Assembly (NCBI GenBank): GCA_028289645.1
Contig: JANQOK010000017.1
Coordinates: forward strand, 248,001 to 312,000
DNA: 64,000 nt
Direction: 5' to 3'
Origin: Anderseniella sp.
Lineage (GTDB): Bacteria; Pseudomonadota; Alphaproteobacteria; Rhizobiales; Aestuariivirgaceae
Made by a program: the position numbers and the translations under genes
Shown: one piece after another, positions 1 to 7,125 of the stretch
How positions within the stretch are numbered: position 1 is the stretch's first letter
How the letters are laid out: each line of letters starts with the position of its first letter
The notes under the pieces: generated by a model
Databases searched by the model: none
Told to the model about the DNA's origin: nothing
Seen by the model: the letters and a program-made list of their open reading frames with translations, nothing else

Positions 1-12
1 GGAACAGGGCTT

Positions 13-1443
13 GTGATTTGGCGGGATTTCATGCGGCGGGTAGAGCAGTGCCCGCAAACCGTTGCGGTCGAGGTCAATGACATCCACCTGACCTACAGGG
101 AACTGGCATGTCTGTGTCAGTCTTTGGCAAGCCAACTGCCTGCTCCGCAAGAAGGCAAGGTCAACCGAGTTCTCATCAAACAGGAAGATCAGCTGTCCTA
201 CCTGCTGCATATACTGTCTTGCTGGTGTGCAGGCCTGGTGCCGGTTCTGCTGCGCAGCGGCATCACGCCGGCAGATGAAGAGTATATCCGCTCGTTGCTG
301 AAGCCGATTGGCTTCAGGTACCATGTGGTTGACCCTAAGGAGGTGAAGCCGACGGAGTTTTCCAGACCAGCAGATGAGATGTTTGCCAACCGAGATGAGG
401 GTATGGTGATGGGGACATCAGGGACAACTGGTGCGCCGAAACTGGTGGCGTTACCCGCTGAATCTGTTGCCCTCAATGCCGCGGTCATCGCTGCAGAGCT
501 TGAATTGAAAACAGATGATCGCGTGGCTGTGTGCACACCGCTGAGCTATATGTATGGCCTGATGGGCGGAAGCATCGCCACTTTGTGGGCGGGCGCCACG
601 CTGCAATTGTTCAACCCCAAGGCGCCTTTAACCGAGCTTCAGTTTCACATCAGAAACAGCGGTTCAAGTGTGGTACAGGGGCCACCATCCCTGCTGCAAC
701 TTTTGCTGGCCTACTGGAACGGTAAGCCATTTCCCAGCGTGCGGATGGTGACAACAGGTGGCGAGTCCATGCCACCTTCATTGAAGGAGGGGCTGGAGAC
801 CGCGTTTCCCAACGCCGAAAAGCAGTTTCTGTATGGCATGACAGAAGCTGGTCCCAGGGTATCGCATTTGTCATTCGACGATGGCGGCGGGCAGGATGGT
901 TGTATCGGTTCTCCGTTCGACCACATCGAATGGCGGCTCGTCGCCCAATCAGAGAAACACCGCGATGAGAACGTTAGCCGGCTGGCACTTAAAGGCCCGT
1001 CCGTGTTTTTGGGTTACATTGGCGAGGATGGTTCTTATGAAGGGCTTGATGAAGACGGGTACTTTGTATCCAACGACTTTGTCAGGCCTCTGCCAGATCG
1101 TCGGCTGTGTTTTGTCGGGCGCTCGGATCGCATCTTCAAGAGCGGCGGAAAACTGGTTAGTCCGGACTTTATCGAACAGGTTCTGTCCAAGTTCGAAGGA
1201 GTTGTGGAGGTCACATGCCGTGCGGACCCGCACAGGATACTGGGGCTGGTGCCGGTTGCAGAGATATATTGCACCTCTGAAGATGTGTTCGACAAAACGG
1301 CTTTTCGCAAATATGCGAAGGCCAATCTGGAACCACATAGCGTGCCGCGCACCATTTCGTTTCATGGCCGCGACAAAGGTGCGAGGGAAACGACCGAAAA
1401 CCGACTGTCCGAAAGCGGAAAACGGCTACAGCGAAAACTGTGA
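13..1443 (+). CDS. AMP-dependent acyl-CoA synthetase/ligase family protein
   Basis: Member of the adenylate-forming (ANL) superfamily, which activates a carboxylic acid with ATP and usually passes it to CoA or a carrier thiol. The P-loop-like A3 motif (GTSGTTGAPK) is near residue 133, the A5 motif YGMTEAG near 276, the GRSDRIFKSGGK hinge near 375, and a C-terminal SGK-R motif carries the expected lysine close to the end. At 476 residues it is slightly short for the family. GTG at 13 is used as start, with a weak GGA upstream, but the frame is open to base 1, so the gene may begin outside the window. The substrate cannot be read from sequence. It converges on the AAA ATPase gene. Confidence 0.8.
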   Translation: MIWRDFMRRVEQCPQTVAVEVNDIHLTYRELACLCQSLASQLPAPQEGKVNRVLIKQEDQLSYLLHILSCWCAGLVPVLLRSGITPADEEYIRSLLKPIGFRYHVVDPKEVKPTEFSRPADEMFANRDEGMVMGTSGTTGAPKLVALPAESVALNAAVIAAELELKTDDRVAVCTPLSYMYGLMGGSIATLWAGATLQLFNPKAPLTELQFHIRNSGSSVVQGPPSLLQLLLAYWNGKPFPSVRMVTTGGESMPPSLKEGLETAFPNAEKQFLYGMTEAGPRVSHLSFDDGGGQDGCIGSPFDHIEWRLVAQSEKHRDENVSRLALKGPSVFLGYIGEDGSYEGLDEDGYFVSNDFVRPLPDRRLCFVGRSDRIFKSGGKLVSPDFIEQVLSKFEGVVEVTCRADPHRILGLVPVAEIYCTSEDVFDKTAFRKYAKANLEPHSVPRTISFHGRDKGARETTENRLSESGKRLQRKL

Positions 1444-1466
1444 TGTGATGGGCCCTCATTGAATGG

Positions 1467-2624
1467 CTATCTCACCGGCCAATCCCACTTCGGTTTTTCA
1501 ATGCCGTCGACAATGGTTTCGCCGAGTTCCTTCTTCAACTCGTAGCTGGCAATGCCGGCCTGCTGATTGAGGGCTTTGACCAGCGCGCCGGCGTGGGAGA
1601 CCACGATGACCTGGGATGTTTCGGCGGCCTTGGAAATCAGCCTTGCCAACGGTCCAAGCAAGCTCGGATGGAGACTGGTTTCGGGTTCATTCAGAACCAG
1701 AAGCGGCGCCGGGCGAGGGGACAGGAGTGCGACGGTCAGCAGCAGGTAACGCAGCGTACCGTCCGATAGCTCTGCCGTGCGCAGTGGCCTGAGCAGGCCC
1801 TTCTGGTACATCAGCAGTTCGAACAGACCGTCACTGACCGAGAGTTCGACAGAGCTTCCCGGAAACGCATCTTCGATGGCCTCATCCAGCGCATTCGGAT
1901 TGCCGATCTCGCGGATGGTCTGAAAGGCGGCCGCCAGGTCCGCTCCGTCCGAGGCCAGTGTCGGGGTGCGGGTGCCAAGTTGCGGCGTGCGCGCCGGCGC
2001 ATCCTGGTCGGTTCGAAGATGGTCGTAAAACCGCCATTGCCGCATGCGCTCCCGGATTGCCAGCAATTCAGGGGCGGATTTGGGATCGGCGGCATGGGTC
2101 ATCATGCTGTCGAAGCTGGCCAGGTTGGAGATCACCGGTGTGCGGGCGCCTTTTTCGGACAGCACGCGCACGCCGGGACCGCGGCGCCCGGCAATCTCGT
2201 TGGACCGGCGCAGGTTTTCGCCGACCCACAGGGCTTCGGCCTTGATGCCCGGATCGGCATTGAAACTTGAAGTTCCATCCTGCTGCGGCAGACCTAAGTC
2301 AATGGCGTAGCCGTAGTCCTGATCGGCAAAACCCAGCTTGAGGCTGACCTTGTCACGCCGTACGGTGCCCTGAACCGGCACCTGTCCGGACTTCATGGCG
2401 CGCGAAATGATTTCAGGGCCTGCCCACAACGTCGACTGCAGGCCGCCCTCGCGTGCCAGCGCTGCGATGACGCGACCCTGCGCAACATCCGCCAGCAGTC
2501 GGATGGCCCGGTACAGGCTCGACTTGCCGCTGCCGTTTGCGCCGGTGATGAGCGTGAGCTGTTCCAGCGGCAGCACCAATTCGCGGATCGAGCGGTAACC
2601 GGAGATGGCCAGAGTGATAATCAT
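1467..2624 (-). CDS. AAA family ATPase (SMC/RecF-like, AAA_21 type)
   Basis: ABC-type ATPase of the RecF/OLD-like AAA group. A Walker A motif (GANGSGKSS) lies at residues 28-36 and a Walker B-like segment (LLVLNEPETSLHP) near the C-terminus, the two-part layout typical of stand-alone AAA_21 ATPases that act on DNA or RNA in the cytoplasm. The start at 2624 (MIITLAISGYRSI) is preferred because it begins directly with the first beta strand of the ATPase fold; an in-frame start at 2678 would add an unconserved-looking 18 residues. No TOPRIM domain or toxin partner is visible beside it, so a defence role is not supported. The specific function is unknown. Confidence 0.75.
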   Translation of the reverse strand: MIITLAISGYRSIRELVLPLEQLTLITGANGSGKSSLYRAIRLLADVAQGRVIAALAREGGLQSTLWAGPEIISRAMKSGQVPVQGTVRRDKVSLKLGFADQDYGYAIDLGLPQQDGTSSFNADPGIKAEALWVGENLRRSNEIAGRRGPGVRVLSEKGARTPVISNLASFDSMMTHAADPKSAPELLAIRERMRQWRFYDHLRTDQDAPARTPQLGTRTPTLASDGADLAAAFQTIREIGNPNALDEAIEDAFPGSSVELSVSDGLFELLMYQKGLLRPLRTAELSDGTLRYLLLTVALLSPRPAPLLVLNEPETSLHPSLLGPLARLISKAAETSQVIVVSHAGALVKALNQQAGIASYELKKELGETIVDGIEKPKWDWPVR

Positions 2625-2696
2625 GACGGTGCGCGGTTGTTCATCTGTGACGCCGGCCACGCCTGCATTGCGCGGCACATGTGGATGCCGGCCAGC

Positions 2697-3071
2697 TCAA
2701 TCCTCGTGATGCCAAGTGGTTGAGACATAATCCTCATCCTTCTGTCCGGCACGCTCAAACTTCAGGAAGTCCCAGTAGCCGCAGGTCTCGCCAGGGAAAT
2801 CCCGGCACGTTGACGGCCGTGCCTTGTAGATCGAACAATTGCGCTGATCGGTGTCAAAAAACTGGCAGATGCGGGCATAGTGTTCGTCATCCTTGCGGTT
2901 CATCAGCCGCTTATAGCCGTGATCAGAGTGCAGGTAGCGTTCTTCGACCTGTTCCAGCGTGATGCCGAAGTGTCTGGCGATGCGCTGTGCGTCACGCTTG
3001 GTCACGGTGATGACCGGGTAGGAACAGCAATAGCCCGGGCACCGGGTGCAATCGTATTTGGGTTTGGTCAT
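2697..3071 (-). CDS. YkgJ family cysteine-cluster protein
   Basis: A 124-residue protein with the zinc/iron-chelating cysteine pattern of the YkgJ/UPF0153 family: C8, C11, C15 and C16 at the N-terminus, then a C-x5-8-C series around RNCSIYKARPSTCRDFPG in the second half. Family members are small cytoplasmic proteins thought to bind a metal; no reaction is established. Its start codon overlaps the stop of the upstream LysR-type gene by four bases, so the two are probably co-transcribed and translationally coupled. Confidence 0.8.
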   Translation of the reverse strand: MTKPKYDCTRCPGYCCSYPVITVTKRDAQRIARHFGITLEQVEERYLHSDHGYKRLMNRKDDEHYARICQFFDTDQRNCSIYKARPSTCRDFPGETCGYWDFLKFERAGQKDEDYVSTTWHHED

Positions 3072-3997
3072 TGCGGCCGGGCCTTCAACTTGTCATAGGC
3101 GGCATTGGTCTTGCGCAGTTCTGCAACCAGCCATTGCCGGAAGGCCAGGCCGGTGGAATTGAGCTTAAGGCCCTTGCCCCAGACCAGCCAATAGCCCTCG
3201 TCTTCGCTGGTTTCAAAATCGAGCGGTCTGACCAGACGGCCTGCCTGCAGGGCATCGGTGGCAATGATTTGATCGGCCAGCGCGATACCCTGTCCGGCCT
3301 CTGCCGCCTGAATGGCCAGGTAGTTCTGAAACAGCGGCCCGGCCCAGGCGAGATCGGCGTTCTTGCTGCCGGCTGCGCGCAACCAGTCGGCCCACCACTG
3401 CCGCGAGTTCTCGTGCAGCAGAGTGAAGTTCTCCAGGTCATCAGGCTTTGCAGGCGGGTTGTCCCGGATCAGATCTGGCGCGCAGACCGGAAATATCCGT
3501 GCCTTGCACAGGAATTCCGCCTCCACTTCCGGCCAGTTGCCGGCTCCGTAGCGAACGGCAATGTCGTCTTCGCCGGCGTAAAAGTCAGAAATGTATTCGC
3601 CCGGACTGACATCCAGCTCGATGTCGGGATGGGCCGCGTTGAACTTGCCCAGCCGCGGCACCAGCCAGCGCGAGGCAAATGCCCCATCCGGCGCCACCGT
3701 CAGGTGCGAACTGTCGCCCTCGATCATGGCATCCCTGGTTGCCTCGGCAATGGCATCAAAGATGGGAGTTAGACGGGCGGCATAACGTTTGCCCGCGTCG
3801 GTCAGCACGACGCCTCTGCCGGTGCGCACGAACAACGGCGTGCCGAGCCATTCCTCGAGCTCGCGAACGTGGCGCGAGACCGCTGCATGGGTGACGAAAA
3901 GTTCCTCGGCAGCCTTGGTGAAGCTTTGGGCGCGGGCAGCGGCTTCAAAGGCGCGGAGCTGGTTCAACAGGGGCAGACGGCGGCGCATGGCATGCAT
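3068..3997 (-). CDS. LysR-family transcriptional regulator (GcvA-like)
   Basis: A 309-residue LysR-type regulator. The N-terminal winged helix-turn-helix (about residues 9-66: LRAFEAAARAQSFTKAAEEL ... AVSRHVRELEEWLG) is followed by a periplasmic-binding-like effector domain from about residue 95. The helix-turn-helix and length resemble the GcvA subgroup. The next in-frame ATG, three codons on, is an equally possible start. The gene is divergent from a 46-aa small gene at 4141, and a dyad lies between them (4022-4038), the usual arrangement for a LysR regulator controlling its neighbour; that target assignment is inference. The downstream ykgJ-like gene overlaps it. Confidence 0.85.
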   Translation of the reverse strand: MHAMRRRLPLLNQLRAFEAAARAQSFTKAAEELFVTHAAVSRHVRELEEWLGTPLFVRTGRGVVLTDAGKRYAARLTPIFDAIAEATRDAMIEGDSSHLTVAPDGAFASRWLVPRLGKFNAAHPDIELDVSPGEYISDFYAGEDDIAVRYGAGNWPEVEAEFLCKARIFPVCAPDLIRDNPPAKPDDLENFTLLHENSRQWWADWLRAAGSKNADLAWAGPLFQNYLAIQAAEAGQGIALADQIIATDALQAGRLVRPLDFETSEDEGYWLVWGKGLKLNSTGLAFRQWLVAELRKTNAAYDKLKARPQ

Positions 3998-4021
3998 TCA
4001 TGAATTTAGTGTTACAATTAT

Positions 4022-4038
4022 TCACACATTATATGTGA
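4022..4038. promoter_or_regulatory. candidate LysR-type operator dyad
   Basis: In the AT-rich gap between the divergent LysR gene (start 3997) and the small gene at 4141, the arms TCACA and TGTGA flank seven bases. LysR-type regulators usually bind imperfect dyads in such gaps. No protein-specific consensus is known to match, so this is only a candidate. Confidence 0.35.
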
Positions 4039-4140
4039 TATTTTCTTACATGTCAGGTCAGTATTTGCCGTTTGCGATGCAGCATGCGCGCGCCCATATT
4101 CAGTTCATCAGACACGGCCAACCAAACAAGGAGACAGGTT

Positions 4141-4281
4141 ATGAGCTGGATTTTTGAAGCTTATGCAAATGTTTACAATGCCGCTCTTTTCGGTGGCGAG
4201 GTATCCCGCGGCAATGCTGCATCCGCGAAAGCCGGCGCCGACGGCTGCCGCACCGCATCCTATCTGGCATCCATGCGCTAA
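4141..4281 (+). CDS. small protein of unknown function (46 aa)
   Basis: A 46-residue open frame starting MSWIFEAYANVYNAALFGG, with a strong ribosome-binding site (AAGGAG) about eight bases upstream of its ATG. It has an aromatic, possibly amphipathic N-terminal helix, a single cysteine, and a Ser/Ala-rich C-terminus; there is no clear signal peptide or full membrane span. I do not recognise the family. It is divergent from the LysR-type regulator and its stop codon overlaps the stop end of the convergent ridA-like gene by four bases. The good ribosome-binding site and position beside a LysR regulator argue for a real gene. Confidence 0.55.
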   Translation: MSWIFEAYANVYNAALFGGEVSRGNAASAKAGADGCRTASYLASMR

Positions 4282-4718
4282 TCGCTGCTGTCAGCGGATA
4301 CAGACTGCCCGCTTTCCTGGCCCACCAGGAATGCGGGCGCCTCGGCCACGACACCGATCTCAACCAGCCAGTCCGGGTTCGCCAAGCCGGAGATGATCAG
4401 CAGGGTTGAGGCGGCTTCGTGGCCGTCGAGCATTTCATCGCGCACCTCCCTGTAGATGGGCACGCCCTCCTGGGTGGTGATGTAAACCGTCATTTCGATA
4501 ATGTCCTTCGCGCCGAGACCCTGGTCGGCGAGGATCGCGAGTATGTTGCGCCAGCACTGTTCGTGCTGACCCTTCTCGCTGTCGGCCAGATTGCCGTCCG
4601 TGTCGACACCGACCTGGCCGGAGACAAACACCAGGTCTTTGCCGGCGCTGACCCGCATGGCTTGCGAATAGCGTGAAAACGGGGCAGGGGCCTCACTTGT
4701 GTTGATTTTTACGGGCAT
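4278..4718 (-). CDS. RidA family protein
   Basis: A 146-residue member of the YjgF/YER057c/UK114 (RidA) family: the fold is recognisable from SRYSQAMRVSAGKDLVFVSG at the N-terminus and DWLVEIGVVAEAP at the C-terminus. Archetypal RidA hydrolyses reactive enamine/imine intermediates from PLP enzymes, using an arginine in the PARS motif. Here the equivalent stretch reads EAASTLLI, so that arginine appears to be alanine; imine deaminase activity is therefore doubtful and it may belong to one of the Rid subgroups without this activity. It is divergent from ssb, with a LexA-type box in between. Confidence 0.8.
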   Translation of the reverse strand: MPVKINTSEAPAPFSRYSQAMRVSAGKDLVFVSGQVGVDTDGNLADSEKGQHEQCWRNILAILADQGLGAKDIIEMTVYITTQEGVPIYREVRDEMLDGHEAASTLLIISGLANPDWLVEIGVVAEAPAFLVGQESGQSVSADSSD

Positions 4719-4762
4719 GGGCGTGGTCTCCCTTTACTTGATTGCCGACTTGAAACGGTGTA

Positions 4763-4777
4763 GAACAAAAAATGAAC
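4763..4777. promoter_or_regulatory. LexA (SOS) box upstream of ssb
   Basis: GAAC-N7-GAAC, i.e. GTTC-N7-GTTC on the other strand, the direct-repeat SOS box established for alphaproteobacterial LexA. It lies about 100 bases before the ssb start and 45 bases before the divergent ridA-like start, so it could repress either or both. ssb is a known SOS gene in this class. Confidence 0.6.
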
Positions 4778-4877
4778 AAACTTGTCTGGCGGCTGTGGAC
4801 AAGGTTTCCAGCACGCTGGCAGGGCATGGGCGAAAAGTCTAGTGTCTGGCGACAAACAGGTATGAGGAGTGAGCAAG

Positions 4878-5387
4878 ATGGCGGGTTCGATTAACAAGGT
4901 TATCCTGATTGGCAATCTGGGCGCCGATCCGGAAATCCGTCACACGCAGGACGGCAGGCCGATCGCCAACCTTCGCATCGCGACGTCGGAGAGCTGGCGC
5001 GACCGCAATTCCGGCGAGCGCCGTGAAAAAACCGAGTGGCACACCGTGGTGATTTTCTCCGAAGGGCTGTGCAAGGTTGTCGAGCAGTATCTGAGAAAAG
5101 GCTCCAAGGTCTATCTGGAAGGCCAGCTCCAGACCCGCAAATGGCAGGACCGGGACGGCAATGACCGCTATTCCACCGAGGTCGTGCTGCAGAATTTCAA
5201 TTCGACGCTTGTCATGCTGGATGGCCGGCAGGGCGGGGCCGGTGACAGCGGCGGGTATGGCCAGGACAGCGGTGCCGATTTCGGACGCTCAAGCCCGATG
5301 CAACGCCCGCAGGGCGGTTCCGGACGCCAGGGGCAGGATGCACCGTCATTTGCCCGCGATGATATGGACGATGAAGTTCCGTTCTAG
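4878..5387 (+). CDS. ssb: single-stranded DNA-binding protein
   Basis: Binds and protects single-stranded DNA in replication, repair and recombination. An N-terminal OB-fold of about 110 residues ([17 protein letters not shown]) is followed by a Gly/Gln-rich flexible linker and the acidic tip DDMDDEVPF, the peptide that recruits partner proteins. The ATG at 4878 is chosen over the GTG at 4869 because AGGAG ends eight bases upstream of it. The predicted length is 169 residues, normal for the class. A LexA-type box upstream suggests SOS control. Confidence 0.97.
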   Translation: MAGSINKVILIGNLGADPEIRHTQDGRPIANLRIATSESWRDRNSGERREKTEWHTVVIFSEGLCKVVEQYLRKGSKVYLEGQLQTRKWQDRDGNDRYSTEVVLQNFNSTLVMLDGRQGGAGDSGGYGQDSGADFGRSSPMQRPQGGSGRQGQDAPSFARDDMDDEVPF

Positions 5388-5487
5388 CAGTTGGATCCGT
5401 GACGTTCCGTGAGCGAATCGTTCGAAATTGATAGGTTTTGTTAACGTTTCAGCAACCATGCCGGGCTTCACCCAATGGTAACCATGG

Positions 5488-5510
5488 AAAATGCTGCGCT
5501 GCGGCATTTT
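5488..5510 (+). terminator. hairpin downstream of ssb, probable terminator
   Basis: A ten-base stem (AAAATGCTGC pairing with GCGGCATTTT, one G-U pair) closes a three-base loop about 100 bases after the ssb stop. The T-rich 3' arm fits a Rho-independent terminator, though only four T residues follow the GC part. Confidence 0.5.
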
Positions 5511-5531
5511 CGACCGCGGGTTGCCACATGA

Positions 5532-5550
5532 TGAGCACATTTGGTGCTCA
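5532..5550. promoter_or_regulatory. inverted repeat upstream of a small exported-protein gene
   Basis: Perfect seven-base arms (TGAGCAC ... GTGCTCA) separated by five bases, about 95 bases before the start at 5646. It could be an operator or an RNA hairpin; nothing identifies the binding protein. Confidence 0.35.
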
Positions 5551-5645
5551 CTGGTGTCCGTCGGGTGTATCTATTTTAGAGACTGGACTGGCTGCCTGAT
5601 TGCGAGAGACACAGGCAGCGAAAACTAAACCGGGGAATATTGTAC

Positions 5646-5990
5646 ATGAGGAAGTTTGTGATCGCTGCTGCGTGCGGCGCATTGATCTTTGCGGCCAATT
5701 CAGGGGCGGCGACAGCCGGTGATGTGCTGTCGGCCAAGCAGATAAAGAAATTCATTCCCGGCCGTGCCAAGGCCAAGATCATGGGCTCCAAAGTCACCAT
5801 GCGCATGAGCCGCGGAGGCTACCTGTCAGCCAAGTGGGACGGCGAGCGTGACACCGGCATCTGGCGGGTGAACAAGGACCAGCTCTGCATCAAGTTCAAG
5901 AAATGGATGAACGGTGCGACCCGGTGTTCGTCGGTGACCAAATCCGGAAACTCCTACCGGGTGGCCGGCATTACCTTCTCGAAATACTGA
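5646..5990 (+). CDS. small exported protein of unknown function
   Basis: A 114-residue protein with a clear Sec signal peptide (MRKFVIAAACGALIFAANSG..., cleavage probably after ATAG around residue 24) and a basic mature domain with two cysteines (CIKFKKW and RCSSV) that may form a disulfide in the periplasm. The mature part resembles small lipocalin/DUF995-like proteins in outline, but I cannot assign it firmly. An in-frame TTG six bases upstream is a weaker start. Its 3' end overlaps the convergent truncated cation-efflux gene by about 20 bases. Confidence 0.65.
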   Translation: MRKFVIAAACGALIFAANSGAATAGDVLSAKQIKKFIPGRAKAKIMGSKVTMRMSRGGYLSAKWDGERDTGIWRVNKDQLCIKFKKWMNGATRCSSVTKSGNSYRVAGITFSKY

Positions 5991-6561
5991 CCGGTGCCGG
6001 TAGCCGGCAGCTGGACCGACAGCCCGGCTTGAGTTGCGACAACCACACCTGCTCGGTGTGGTGTTCGCCGGGCTGGATTTCAATGAACAGCCGTTTCACT
6101 TCAGGGTGCGCGGTGCCGATGTCCTGCTCAAGGGCGTAAATGGCATTCTCAAGCGTGCCGGTGTCAATGTCGTCGCGCACATCCAGTGACACGGCCAGAA
6201 GCACGTCTTCCGGCCCCATGTGCATGGTGCGCAGTTCGTTGGTCTGGTTGACCGCCTCCGAAGCGTTGATGATACGGTTCAGGCTGGATGAGAATTCTTC
6301 CGACACGGCTTCGCCGATGAGCAGGCCCTTGGTTTCGAAACACAGGAAGATGGCAACGCTGGCCAGCAGCAGGCCAATGCCGATGGAGGCCGCGCCGTCC
6401 ATCCATGGCAGGTCGAGATATTCCACGGTCAGCAGTGCTGCCAGCGCAATTATCAGTCCCGCCATAGCAGCGGCGTCTTCGAACTGCCTGAGGCCATGGT
6501 GTTTTCCTGATCCGGTTTTGTGATTTGCAGGCTGCCGACAGGAGCCGGTAAGATTCGGCAT
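5971..6561 (-). pseudogene. cation diffusion facilitator, N-terminally truncated remnant
   Basis: From about residue 25 the frame reads as the second half of a cation diffusion facilitator (Zn/Co/Fe/Mn efflux antiporter): two membrane helices (DAAAMAGLIIALAALL and ASIGIGLLLASVAIFLC) and then the cytoplasmic dimerisation domain ending VKRLFIEIQPGEHH. Intact family members are about 300 residues and carry four earlier helices with the metal-binding HxxxD/DxxxD motifs; none of these precedes here, and the first ~25 residues look unrelated. The next gene upstream starts at 6587, so the missing half has no room. Probably non-functional, although the frame itself has an ATG. Confidence 0.7.
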
Positions 6562-6586
6562 AATGCTAAAAAGCTAGGGAAAACCC

Positions 6587-6958
6587 ATGAGGATACAATG
6601 TCTGGTACAAGCGCTGGTTGCCGTAATGATCGCCGCAGGTGCCGCATTTGCCGGGGAGGCGGACGTCATCGGAGTGAAGGCAACCAAATCATCTGACGGC
6701 ACATGGTCATTTGACGTAACCGTACTGCACGCTGACGAAGGCTGGGATCACTACGCAAACCGCTGGGATGTGGTGGCGCCCGACGGCACAGTCCTGGGCA
6801 CCCGGACACTGCATCACCCGCATGAAACGGAACAGCCGTTTACCCGCTCACTGCGCGGTGTGAGGGTGCCGGACGGCGTCGCGTCGGTGTCGATTCGCGC
6901 CAATGATTCGGTTCACGGAACCGGCGGCAAGGAGTTCCTGGTTGAGTTGTCGAAATAG
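6587..6958 (+). CDS. exported protein of unknown function
   Basis: A 123-residue protein with a signal peptide (MRIQCLVQALVAVMIAAGAAFA) and a compact mature domain containing VLHADEGWDHYANRWDVVAPDG and a histidine-rich TLHHPHETEQPF segment. The composition and strand-like pattern suggest a beta-sandwich in the periplasm. I recognise it as a widespread conserved type in proteobacteria but know no function. AGGGA seven bases upstream supports the ATG. The His/Glu/Asp residues could bind a metal, but that is speculation. Confidence 0.7.
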   Translation: MRIQCLVQALVAVMIAAGAAFAGEADVIGVKATKSSDGTWSFDVTVLHADEGWDHYANRWDVVAPDGTVLGTRTLHHPHETEQPFTRSLRGVRVPDGVASVSIRANDSVHGTGGKEFLVELSK

Positions 6959-7125
6959 CTCTATTTTTTATCTTTAGATCAATGGCTTACCGGCGCGATT
7001 TTAATCCCGGCAAAGATTGTGGCGAAGTTGCCTGCAGTCGCCATATTTGCTAGGTTTAAGGCGACTGAATTGCACTGCCGCCATGCCGCTTTTTGTAGGT
7101 CTGGCACGCCACGAGGAGCCGCCGT

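Noticed and set aside
1467..2624. AAA ATPase as part of a phage-defence system
   Set aside because: No partner nuclease, TOPRIM domain or other defence gene lies next to it.
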